Source: Psychroserpens luteolus (lineage in GTDB: Bacteria > Bacteroidota > Bacteroidia > Flavobacteriales > Flavobacteriaceae). From it: 64,000 nt of DNA. Below are positions 33,790-41,539 of the stretch, piece by piece. How positions within the stretch are numbered: position 1 is the stretch's first letter; every line of letters starts with the position of its first letter. Below the pieces are notes generated by a model that saw only the letters and a program-made list of their open reading frames with translations, did no database searches and had not been told where the DNA came from. The position numbers were made by a program, and so were the translations under genes. Location of the stretch: contig NZ_JAHVXI010000006.1 of NCBI RefSeq assembly GCF_021032705.1, positions 1-64,000 of the forward strand. Reading direction: 5' to 3'.

Positions 33790-33942
33790 CTACCCTAAAG
33801 CACGCTTAGTCACATAAACTCGCCAGCCAATAATAGCTAATTGTAGTTTTGTGGCTTTGCTTAGATCTAACTGTTGTTTGGAGTAACTAGGTAAGAGTAA
33901 TTTGTTGAGTTTGGCAAGTCCCTTAAAGAAATTCTGCTTCAT
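33790..33942 (-). CDS. Small basic protein, 50 aa, unknown function
   Basis: From ATG 33942 to TAG 33790 the frame encodes MKQNFFKGLAKLNKLLLPSY, then SKQQLDLSKATKLQLAIIGWRVYVTKRALG. It is strongly basic with an amphipathic first half and is clearly protein-like: hydrophobic positions are regular. Proteins with the same K.LAKLNK..LPS....LDL.KA.K.QLAI.GWR.YVT pattern occur in other flavobacteria as short hypothetical proteins (from memory). Its role is unknown. Confidence 0.7.
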   Translation of the reverse strand: MKQNFFKGLAKLNKLLLPSYSKQQLDLSKATKLQLAIIGWRVYVTKRALG

Positions 33943-34565
33943 ATACTTAGGTTTAGAAGATTAAACCGGTAAGTAAATTTAAGAGATTTGTAATTGTTGC
34001 CAAAGAACTTCTTTTTATTTTTTTAATGATGTAAAACCTATTCTAGACTAAGTTTTACAATCATGGGTTTGATTTAGTTAACCGAAAAAAGAATATCGAT
34101 TAATAGTTTTGCAAGTGTCATCATAATGTTTTGGTTTTAAGGTTAATATTTATGTCATTTTCTTGATTGAGTTTTCAATATATAATTTTGGAAATCTAGT
34201 TTCCAAATGTTTATACTAAAATCTATGAAATTGAATATAAAATTATAACCAAAAAGATGATTTTAATTTCAGTAATTATGTGACGCTCTTGAATGAAGTT
34301 ACAAAATGTAATATTAAAATGCGTTTTTGTTTATTTTTTGTAATAATTCAAGGGGTGTTTTGGTGCTTTTTTTTAAAACCAAGGGGGTTTTCGTCATAAA
34401 AATGCCCAAAAGAGAATGTTTCATCTTTTTTAGTTTTTAATTTTCGAGATTTGAGCAATATCAAATGGACTAAAAAAAAGCTGTCTTTTTCATAAATTTT
34501 ATCATTTATTAAGATGATAATGGAGAATAGCTTCGATAGATGATTACATTTGTAAAAAACATACA
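33943..34565. other. Long intergenic region, no further gene seen
   Basis: About 620 AT-rich bases between the 50-aa gene and the secreted endonuclease. A 75-codon leftward frame at 34348-34575 is low-complexity and overlaps the nuclease start, so I do not accept it. I see no tRNA, strong hairpin or clear promoter apart from general AT-rich sequence before the nuclease ATG. Confidence 0.4.
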
Positions 34566-36545
34566 ATGAAAACACCGCTATTATATTTCATTTCCATATG
34601 TTTTATGCAACTTGCATTTTCACAAGTCGTTATTAACGAATTAGATTGTGACACTCCTGGAGTTGATAATATGGAATTCCTAGAACTTTTAAGTGATACA
34701 CCAAACTTTCCATTAGATGGCTATGTCGTTGTCTTTTTTAATGGCTCTACCTCAGGAATGAATTCGAGCTACTTCACAGTCGACCTAGATGGTTATGAGA
34801 CCGATATTAACGGATTATTATTAATTGGTAGTAACTCTGTGAGTCCAGTACCTCAATTGCTCATTTCAGAAAATGTAATTCAAAATGGCGCAGATGCGGT
34901 TGCTATTTATCAAGCCGATGATACTGATTTTCCAGAGCAAACGGTGGCAACCATTGATAATTTGATTGATGTATTAATCTATGGAACAGCAGATGCTGAT
35001 GATGCAGATATGATTGCAATTTTTAATCAAGATCCTAGGTTTACTAGTATTCAACAAATTAATGAAGGGTCTGGAAATAATACAAATTCAATTCAGCGAT
35101 TTGTTGATATGGACGATAATGTTTCTTATACAGCGACAACACCTACTCCAAGGCAACTTAATGATGGAAGCGGCGTAGTACTCAATGGGGTTAGTATTAG
35201 TGTTGCTCAAACGCAATACAATGAAGATGATAGCTTTGATATTACATTTACTACCGAAACACCAGTTACAGAAGCCTTAAACTTTAATATCCTTCTTGAT
35301 AATTTTGGTTTTAATACCTCTGATTTTACTGGAAATACTATGATTACAATTCCTGTAAGTCAAAATATGGCGTCGACAACAATTTCTTTAGTTGATGACA
35401 TGGATGATGAAGGTGATGAAGTGACACGTATTCGATTTGAAAGTTTGCCTGCAGAGTATTTAGAGCTTAATAATAATTTAGAAATTCGTATCGTGGATAA
35501 TGATTTTACCATGGCTAATTTTGGAACACCTTTAAATCCTACCTTCGGAAATGTAACAAGTACGCAGCCTACTGGTTATTATAATTCATTAGATGGGTTG
35601 GCAGATACTGAATTACGTCAGGCTTTACAAGACATTATAGCTAATCCAAATGTGGTTAGAGCTCAGACTTATGCAGATGTGCTAGATATATTGGTAGATG
35701 CCGATCAAAATCCATTAAACAGTAATCAAGTTTGGTTATTGTATATAGAGCAAGGTCGTGCTAAGTTAGACTTGCAAACAGGATCTAATAATAACGGAAA
35801 ATGGAATCGAGAACATACATATCCACGTTCTAGAGGTGGTTTTTTTGATATTGAAGAAGATGAAATTGCTGATGGGATTGATGTGTTTTGGACTACCAAG
35901 GCTGATTCCCTACGCCATGGAAATTCTGATGCGCATGCGCTTCGTGCTGCTGATGGACCAGAAAATAGCGCAAGAGGAAATCAACATTATGGTCAATATA
36001 CTGGACCATTGGCAACCCAAGGTAGTTTCTACGGAGATGTTGCTAGAAGTGTTTTATATATGGAAATTAGATATAATGGCTTGCAAGTAGTTAACGGTTT
36101 TCCAGAAAACGGACCTGGTGAATTGGGTGATCTTGCAACATTATTGGATTGGCATAGAAATGATCCGCCAGATGATTTTGAAATGAATCGTAATAATATT
36201 GTTTATAATTGGCAATTTAACCGAAATCCGTTTATTGATCAACCCGATCTAGTAGAGTATATATGGGGAACTAATGTAGGTGATACTTGGGATCAACAAT
36301 TAAGTGTGTCAGAGTTTGATGCAAATACAATTAAAATTTATCCTAACCCAAGTAACGGGACTATTTCAATTAAAGGATTAGAAAATGAAGCAGTATTAAG
36401 TGTATTTTCAATAGAAGGAAGGCAAATTAAAACAGTAGTACTTAACGAAGATCGCTTATTGAATCTTAATTTAGCAAGTGGTATATATGTACTTCAAATA
36501 GCCTTAAAAAATAAAACAACGACTAAAAAACTTGTTGTAGAATAA
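34566..36545 (+). CDS. Secreted endonuclease I family nuclease with T9SS sorting domain
   Basis: The 659-aa product has a signal peptide (about 1-18, AFSQ), a lamin-tail-like beta domain (VVINELDCDTPGVDNMEFLEL, about 19-200), a Calx-beta-like domain (about 205-310, ..SISVAQTQYNEDDSF), an endonuclease I catalytic domain (about 335-570; KWNREHTYPRSRGG near 412-425 with the catalytic His, then RHGNSDAHALRA) and a type A C-terminal sorting domain (IKIYPNPSNG... to KKLVVE). It should be exported and attached outside the cell, where it degrades DNA or RNA for nutrition or biofilm turnover. A shared terminator separates it from blaR1. Confidence 0.92.
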   Translation: MKTPLLYFISICFMQLAFSQVVINELDCDTPGVDNMEFLELLSDTPNFPLDGYVVVFFNGSTSGMNSSYFTVDLDGYETDINGLLLIGSNSVSPVPQLLISENVIQNGADAVAIYQADDTDFPEQTVATIDNLIDVLIYGTADADDADMIAIFNQDPRFTSIQQINEGSGNNTNSIQRFVDMDDNVSYTATTPTPRQLNDGSGVVLNGVSISVAQTQYNEDDSFDITFTTETPVTEALNFNILLDNFGFNTSDFTGNTMITIPVSQNMASTTISLVDDMDDEGDEVTRIRFESLPAEYLELNNNLEIRIVDNDFTMANFGTPLNPTFGNVTSTQPTGYYNSLDGLADTELRQALQDIIANPNVVRAQTYADVLDILVDADQNPLNSNQVWLLYIEQGRAKLDLQTGSNNNGKWNREHTYPRSRGGFFDIEEDEIADGIDVFWTTKADSLRHGNSDAHALRAADGPENSARGNQHYGQYTGPLATQGSFYGDVARSVLYMEIRYNGLQVVNGFPENGPGELGDLATLLDWHRNDPPDDFEMNRNNIVYNWQFNRNPFIDQPDLVEYIWGTNVGDTWDQQLSVSEFDANTIKIYPNPSNGTISIKGLENEAVLSVFSIEGRQIKTVVLNEDRLLNLNLASGIYVLQIALKNKTTTKKLVVE

Positions 36546-36578
36546 AAAAAGCCCAAACTAAAGTTTGGGCTTTTTTTT
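36544..36578. terminator. Bidirectional terminator between endonuclease and blaR1-like genes
   Basis: AAAAAAAGCCCAAACT (36544-36559) and AGTTTGGGCTTTTTTT (36562-36577) form a 16-bp stem. It reaches both stop codons (36543-36545 and 36577-36579). Confidence 0.9.
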
Positions 36579-38802
36579 AATTACCTATGGCTCTTATAAA
36601 TAAATTTTCTCCTTGAGATTTCCCCATGACAATATCAGGAATTGCTTGATCTTTTTCTTTCCAACTTGATGTTGATTTACTGCCTTTCTTATCATTAAGT
36701 GTAATTTTTATACTGGTTATTTCGCCAGCTTTATTACGTCGCACTTTAGAGAATTTTGCATCTATACCATGCTTTTTTAATTCGCTTTTCTGTTGTTTTA
36801 AAAAGGCATCAGAAGAGTTTTTAGAGATAATGAATTCTGCTGTGCTATAATCATCTCCTACAACATATGCATATGACCCTTTAGTTTCAACAATCACAGG
36901 ACTTATATGTCCTTTTACAACAGCTCCAGTTCTATATCCAGTAACTACTTTAGGTGATTTTGTATTAACAACTATAACACCATTCTTTCCTTTTTCCCCA
37001 TAAACCTTAACAGCTCTTTGATCTTTTATGACATCAATGCTATTAATGGCATTAGGATTAATATCACTTATCGTTCCTGTAGTTATGGCTTTTCCGTCAA
37101 CAATAATAAGCGGCTGCTCGCCATCAGATTGGATAAATTCGTAAGTACCAATAGTGTTATTTTTACCAGCTCCTCTTACTACAAATTTATTTCCTCCTCC
37201 TTTTTTGGTCATTACCACAACCCCATTCTTAGCTTTGCCACCATAAGATTGCACAGCTGTTGTACCTTTTAATACATTTATGGATTGGATTTGTTCAGAA
37301 TCGACATCTTCAAAGTCAGCTTTCTCTACAACCTTTCCATCTATAATAAATAGTGGGTCATCAGATTCGGAAATAAAAATATTACGCTTTCCATTTTCCG
37401 AAGCATTGATACTTATTTTTTTGCCATTTTCTTTAACCCAAAAATTTTGCCCTGCTTTTTGTTCTAAAATTATTGGTTCGTCTCCACTAGAGGTTTTGAT
37501 CCTTACTTTAGAGGTCTTTTTTTGTCCGTCCTCCTCATCACTTTCAAAAACATATACATTACTGCTACCAGTCGATTGTGCTTTTACTTCTCCGTCTTTG
37601 GTTTCATAAACAAATACATTTTGCCCTTTGTCTAAAGAGCCAATATTAAATGAATCTTTGGTGCTTTTAAAACGGAATGCTTTAATCCCATCATCACCAT
37701 TGATGTTGTAATTAGAAGAGCGTTCTGCACTTTTAAAATCGGTTTTAATACTAGTGATTTGACCTTCCTTGTTTCGTTTGAGATTAGAGTAAGTGAACGT
37801 AATGCCTTTGTCTTCTAATCGTTCTTTAAGCTTTTTTAATTGTTCGTCGGTCGTGTCTTTAGTGATGACGATCTCTATATCACCAGTTTGAGGAATGAGA
37901 TATTCGGCTTCAGTTTTTTCTTCTGAAGGCACTTCAACATATATGGTTTCTGTGTTGAAACTCATCATAAAAAGAGCCAGTAACGGAAGTACCAGGCAGA
38001 ACTTAAGTTGGTTAATCTTGTTTGATTTTGATTTGTGTAACATAACAATTCGTTTTTTAATTAATGATGTGTAAAAATTATTTGTAAATGCTAGTTGATG
38101 GTTTTTCACGCTAGCTTTTAATAAAACTGTTTGATAGCTTATATCACATTCGGATATGTATTGTGCTTTTTGGTCGGCAATAAATTCTAAATTTTGCTGT
38201 AATGCTTTCTTATAGAGCCAAATAATTGGATTAAACCAAAATAAAATGCATGAGATTTGAGCAACAATAGTATCTATAGAGTGTAACTCTTTAGTGTGCA
38301 CTTTTTCATGATTGATCACATGTGCTAACTCATCGTCTTTGAATAGGCTCGGATTATACACGATGCGATTAAAAAATGAAAACGGAGCAACTTGAGCTTT
38401 TGTTTCTAGAAGTTTGTATGAGCTCGAGAATCGTATCTGACTAGTTTTTAGAATTTTTCGGAGCGATAAAAATTCGATAGCTAATTTTCCGAAGAAAAAT
38501 AAAATACCAATAAGATAGGTCCAAATAATCAATTGAGTGTAATCAAATGGTTCTGTTTCTATGGCAACATTGTTAACTGCTATGGGAACAGTCGTATCTG
38601 TGGCGAAGGTAAAACCTGAAATATTCGTCGCTGTGTACTCGACATAATTTGGAATAACAACAAGTGGAATACAACTTGCAAACACCAATCCTGATAATAA
38701 AAACCAACGATTAGCTTGGAAAAAAGTTTCCCGTTGCAAAAACAATTGATAGCATAAATAGAATATTAATAGTACAGCAGATGCTTTAAGTAAATAGTCC
38801 AT
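36577..38802 (-). CDS. BlaR1-like M56 metallopeptidase sensor with repeated C-terminal domains
   Basis: The 741-aa membrane protein has N-terminal helices and the M56 zinc site HEKVH at about 165-169 (AHVINHEKVHTKELHSIDT), then LEFIADQKA and a last helix near 270. The long outer part holds two copies of a unit like (E/S)..LK..K..L...GI.....S..(K/R)RNK.G.ITSIK and two TonB-plug-like pieces (PLFIIDGKVV....I.SINVLKG..AV..YG.KAKNGVVV and PLIIVDGKAI...AI.SIDVIK...AVKVYGEKGKNGVIVV). In BlaR1, peptidase activation destroys the BlaI repressor. What it senses here is unknown. Its start is 2 bases after the blaI stop. Confidence 0.9.
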   Translation of the reverse strand: MDYLLKASAVLLIFYLCYQLFLQRETFFQANRWFLLSGLVFASCIPLVVIPNYVEYTATNISGFTFATDTTVPIAVNNVAIETEPFDYTQLIIWTYLIGILFFFGKLAIEFLSLRKILKTSQIRFSSSYKLLETKAQVAPFSFFNRIVYNPSLFKDDELAHVINHEKVHTKELHSIDTIVAQISCILFWFNPIIWLYKKALQQNLEFIADQKAQYISECDISYQTVLLKASVKNHQLAFTNNFYTSLIKKRIVMLHKSKSNKINQLKFCLVLPLLALFMMSFNTETIYVEVPSEEKTEAEYLIPQTGDIEIVITKDTTDEQLKKLKERLEDKGITFTYSNLKRNKEGQITSIKTDFKSAERSSNYNINGDDGIKAFRFKSTKDSFNIGSLDKGQNVFVYETKDGEVKAQSTGSSNVYVFESDEEDGQKKTSKVRIKTSSGDEPIILEQKAGQNFWVKENGKKISINASENGKRNIFISESDDPLFIIDGKVVEKADFEDVDSEQIQSINVLKGTTAVQSYGGKAKNGVVVMTKKGGGNKFVVRGAGKNNTIGTYEFIQSDGEQPLIIVDGKAITTGTISDINPNAINSIDVIKDQRAVKVYGEKGKNGVIVVNTKSPKVVTGYRTGAVVKGHISPVIVETKGSYAYVVGDDYSTAEFIISKNSSDAFLKQQKSELKKHGIDAKFSKVRRNKAGEITSIKITLNDKKGSKSTSSWKEKDQAIPDIVMGKSQGENLFIRAIGN

Positions 38803-38804
38803 AA

Positions 38805-39164
38805 TTATTTCTTTTTTTCTATTAAAGCGATAATCTCTTTAAGTTCATCAACACTTATTTTTTCTTCCTTGGCAAAAAACGATACAACGTTCTTGTACGA
38901 ATTATTAAAGTAATTCTCAATAGCTGTATTCATAAACCGTTCTTTATAAGCTTCTTTACTTACAATAGGGAAGTATTGATGTGTTTTGCCATAGGCATTA
39001 TAGCTTACATAGCCTTTTTCTTCCAAGTTTCTAATAATTGTAGATAAAGTATTGTAATGTGGTTTATCTTCGTTGATCTCTGCAAGTACATCTTTTACAA
39101 AGCCTTTTTCAAGTCTCCATAAGATGTGCATGATCTCTTCTTCTTTGTTTGTAAGTTTTTGCAC
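38805..39164 (-). CDS. BlaI/MecI/CopY family repressor
   Basis: The 119-aa winged-helix repressor reads MQKLTNKEEEIMHILWRLEKGFVKDVLAEI..KPHYNTLSTIIRNLEEKGYV, the family signature, with the dimerisation domain after residue 75. The start is GTG at 39164, which gives the family-typical N-terminus. It forms an operon with the M56 sensor. Three AACTA-N6-TAGTT-type operators cover its promoter, so it should repress its own operon until the sensor protein triggers its removal. Confidence 0.93.
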   Translation of the reverse strand: MQKLTNKEEEIMHILWRLEKGFVKDVLAEINEDKPHYNTLSTIIRNLEEKGYVSYNAYGKTHQYFPIVSKEAYKERFMNTAIENYFNNSYKNVVSFFAKEEKISVDELKEIIALIEKKK

Positions 39165-39189
39165 GATTACTGATTTTTTGATTGCTCTA

Positions 39190-39254
39190 CAAACCTATAA
39201 CTATTTTTATAGTTATACAACTATTTATTTAGTTATTTAACTAAAATTTAAGTT
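39190..39254 (-). promoter_or_regulatory. blaI promoter with three evenly spaced operators
   Basis: Leftward, TTG (39218-39220), a 20-bp spacer and TAGGTTTG (39190-39197) form a consensus promoter. Over and behind it lie AACTATTTTTATAGTT (39199-39214), AACTATTTATTTAGTT (39219-39234) and AACTAAAATTTAAGTT (39239-39254), all AACTA-N6-(T/A)AGTT and starting exactly 20 bp apart. Site 1 lies in the spacer, site 2 over the -33 box, site 3 upstream. This is the expected position for BlaI dimers. Confidence 0.75.
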
Positions 39255-39287
39255 TTATTTGCATTGAATTAGCATGAATTAAAGTAA

Positions 39288-39316
39288 TTGACACTCTATA
39301 AATTATGCTATCTTCG
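39288..39316 (+). promoter_or_regulatory. Promoter of the Na/Ca exchanger gene
   Basis: TTG (39288-39290), 18-bp spacer, TATCTTCG (39309-39316), one base off TAnnTTTG; the ATG follows 16 bases later. Confidence 0.4.
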
Positions 39317-39332
39317 CAAAAATTTAAATTGA

Positions 39333-40280
39333 ATGAGCTTAGTCTGGATAATTCTAGGATTGATGTTATTGGTAATAGGAGGTGAGTTTTTAGTGCGCTC
39401 ATCTGTCGCATTGTCATTTAAATTGAGTATTTCAAAAATGGTTATTGGAATGACAGTGGTGAGTTTTGCAACATCAGCTCCAGAGTTATTGGTGAGTTTA
39501 AATGCGGCATTAAATGAGTCTCCAGCAATCGCTATAAATAATGTTATTGGCTCTAATATTGCTAACATTGGTCTCGTTCTAGGAATTACGGCTATTGTAA
39601 GTTCTATAGCTGTAGACAAGTCATTTTATAAGCTTAACTGGCCGGTGATGATGATGTTTTCAATAGCATTATATTATTTTTTGAATAATGACAATCAGTT
39701 ATCTCCCATTGAAGGTGGTACATTATTTATAGCACTAATTGTTTTTTTAATTGTACTTATACGATCTGCAAAAAAAGATACGTCTACCGAAGCTATTGAT
39801 GAAAACTTAGCCATAGTTTCAAATTTTAAAATTTCGACGTGGTTGCTTATTGGAGCAGCTGCTCTCTATTTTGGATCTGAATGGTTGGTAGAAGGAGCAA
39901 AAGATCTAGCGAGAACTTTAGAAGTTAGTGAAGCCGTTATTGCGGCAACTGTTATAGCAATTGGTACGAGTGTTCCAGAGTTAGCGGCATCGGTTATTGC
40001 TGCTGTAAAAAAGGAAAAAGCCTTGTCCTTAGGAAATTTAATTGGTTCTAATATCTTTAATATAGGTTCTGTGCTTGGCTTAACTTCGATTGTGAAAACA
40101 ATTCCTGTGACAGATGTCTCTATTTTAGAGCACGATATTTTCTGGATGTTAGCTTTTGCTGCAGTATTGATTTTATTGATTTTTATTCCGAAGCGATTTC
40201 AAATATCAAGATATAAAGGTTTGCTGTTGGTAGCAGCCTATGGTACATTCATCTTTTTAGCTTTTAAATCTCAAGCATAA
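39333..40280 (+). CDS. Calcium/sodium antiporter (CaCA family)
   Basis: The 315-aa inner-membrane protein has ten predicted helices and the two inverted alpha repeats of the family: GMTVVSFATSAPELLVSLNAAL...NNVIGSNIANIG (about 47-90) and TVIAIGTSVPELAASVIAAVKKEKALSLGNLIGSNIFNIG (about 205-245). The acidic residues in SAPEL and SVPEL bind cations. Family members exchange sodium (with or without potassium) for calcium. It is monocistronic. Confidence 0.93.
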   Translation: MSLVWIILGLMLLVIGGEFLVRSSVALSFKLSISKMVIGMTVVSFATSAPELLVSLNAALNESPAIAINNVIGSNIANIGLVLGITAIVSSIAVDKSFYKLNWPVMMMFSIALYYFLNNDNQLSPIEGGTLFIALIVFLIVLIRSAKKDTSTEAIDENLAIVSNFKISTWLLIGAAALYFGSEWLVEGAKDLARTLEVSEAVIAATVIAIGTSVPELAASVIAAVKKEKALSLGNLIGSNIFNIGSVLGLTSIVKTIPVTDVSILEHDIFWMLAFAAVLILLIFIPKRFQISRYKGLLLVAAYGTFIFLAFKSQA

Positions 40281-40315
40281 AAAAAACGCCTTCTCAATTT
40301 AAGAAGACGCTTTTA
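40279..40315. terminator. Terminator between the Na/Ca exchanger and glutamine synthetase II
   Basis: Leftward reading gives GCGTCTTCT, a 7-nt loop, AGAAGGCGT and a long T run, with one G-U pair. A-rich and T-rich flanks on both sides let it serve the two convergent genes. Confidence 0.75.
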
Positions 40316-40335
40316 TGAACAAAATATTTACTAAT

Positions 40336-41349
40336 CTAGCTGATATCAGCAGACTTCACAGTTTTAATAATACGACCAGCAATTTTATAAGGATCACCGT
40401 TTGATGCTGGACGACGATCTTCTAACCAGCCTTTCCAGCCTTTTTCAACAGTAATAATAGGAATACGTATAGAAGCTCCTCTATCTGAAATTCCATATGA
40501 AAAATCAGATACATGGGCAGTTTCATGTAAACCTGTTAAACGCTCATCATTAAAGGCGCCATAAACATCCATGTGCTCATCTGTAACTGGTCTGAAGGCT
40601 TCACAGATTTTTCTGTAAGTATCCTCACTACCACAAGTTCTTAAAGTTGTATTAGAGAAATTAGCATGCATTCCTGAACCATTCCAATCACCTTTAATTG
40701 GTTTTGGATGGTATTCAATGTAGTACCCATATTTTTCAGTTAAGCGATCTAGTAAATAGCGCGCTACCCAAATTTCATCACCAGCTTTCTTTGCACCTTT
40801 AGCAAATAATTGAAATTCCCACTGGCCAGGCGCTACCTCTTGGTTAATACCCTCGAAGTTCAATCCAGCAGCAATGCATAAATCTGCATGCTCTTCAACA
40901 AAATCTCTTCCCCAAGTATAACGACCACCAACTGAGCAGTAGTACTTTCCTTGTGGTCCTGGGAATCCACCTCTTGGAAAACCTAAAGGTAGATCAGTTT
41001 TAGTATCCATTAAGAAGTATTCTTGCTCAAAACCAAACCAGAAATCATTGTCGTTATCGTCAATTGTGGCTCTAGCATTAGAAGGATGAGGTGTACCATC
41101 GGAGTTTAATACTTCAGACATTACCAAATAACCATTCTTTCGTGTTGGATCTGGATAAATAGCAACAGGCTTTAAAAGGCAATCAGAAGATCCGCCTTCT
41201 GCTTGTTCGGTTGATGATCCATCAAAAGACCATACGGAACAGTCTTCTAGTTTTCCACTAAAGTCATCTTCTACTTTAGTCTTACTTCTCATGTTTTGTG
41301 TTGGCTCATGTCCATCTAACCAAATGTATTCTAATTTAGATTTGCTCAT
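40336..41349 (-). CDS. glnII: Glutamine synthetase, short eukaryote-like type (GSII)
   Basis: The 337-aa enzyme makes glutamine from glutamate, ammonia and ATP. It has the GSII motifs LEYIWLDG, WSFDGSST, WFGFEQEYFLMD (catalytic Glu pair), GINQEVAPGQWEFQ, GDWNGSGMHANFS and DRGASIRIP. Length fits GSII, shorter than the 450-470 aa of GSI, and there is no adenylylation loop. The divergent neighbour is GSIII, so the organism has two structurally different synthetases under a common intergenic region of 190 bp. Confidence 0.92.
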   Translation of the reverse strand: MSKSKLEYIWLDGHEPTQNMRSKTKVEDDFSGKLEDCSVWSFDGSSTEQAEGGSSDCLLKPVAIYPDPTRKNGYLVMSEVLNSDGTPHPSNARATIDDNDNDFWFGFEQEYFLMDTKTDLPLGFPRGGFPGPQGKYYCSVGGRYTWGRDFVEEHADLCIAAGLNFEGINQEVAPGQWEFQLFAKGAKKAGDEIWVARYLLDRLTEKYGYYIEYHPKPIKGDWNGSGMHANFSNTTLRTCGSEDTYRKICEAFRPVTDEHMDVYGAFNDERLTGLHETAHVSDFSYGISDRGASIRIPIITVEKGWKGWLEDRRPASNGDPYKIAGRIIKTVKSADIS

Positions 41350-41500
41350 GCTGTTTTAATTTTTTAAAAATTGAAAGCACAAATATTGTAATTTTTATGT
41401 TTTGGTCAAAAAAAAGAGGGGTGTTTTAGATAAAATGTTATTAACAATTGTTTATACCCTAATTTTTTAGGGGTTAATCATGTATATTTTTAAATATTGG

Positions 41501-41508
41501 TTATTTTT
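41501..41508 (+). promoter_or_regulatory. -7 promoter element of glnN
   Basis: TATTTTTG fits TAnnTTTG, 31 bases before the ATG. No -33 box at normal spacing; such a gap is compatible with an activator-dependent promoter (inference). Confidence 0.4.
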
Positions 41509-41539
41509 GCCCTGTTAAATTTGATAAACAGTATATTTT

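Noticed and set aside
34348-34575. 75-codon leftward ORF before the endonuclease
   Set aside because: Low-complexity, Lys/Phe/Ser-rich translation of AT-rich DNA overlapping the nuclease start; no family.
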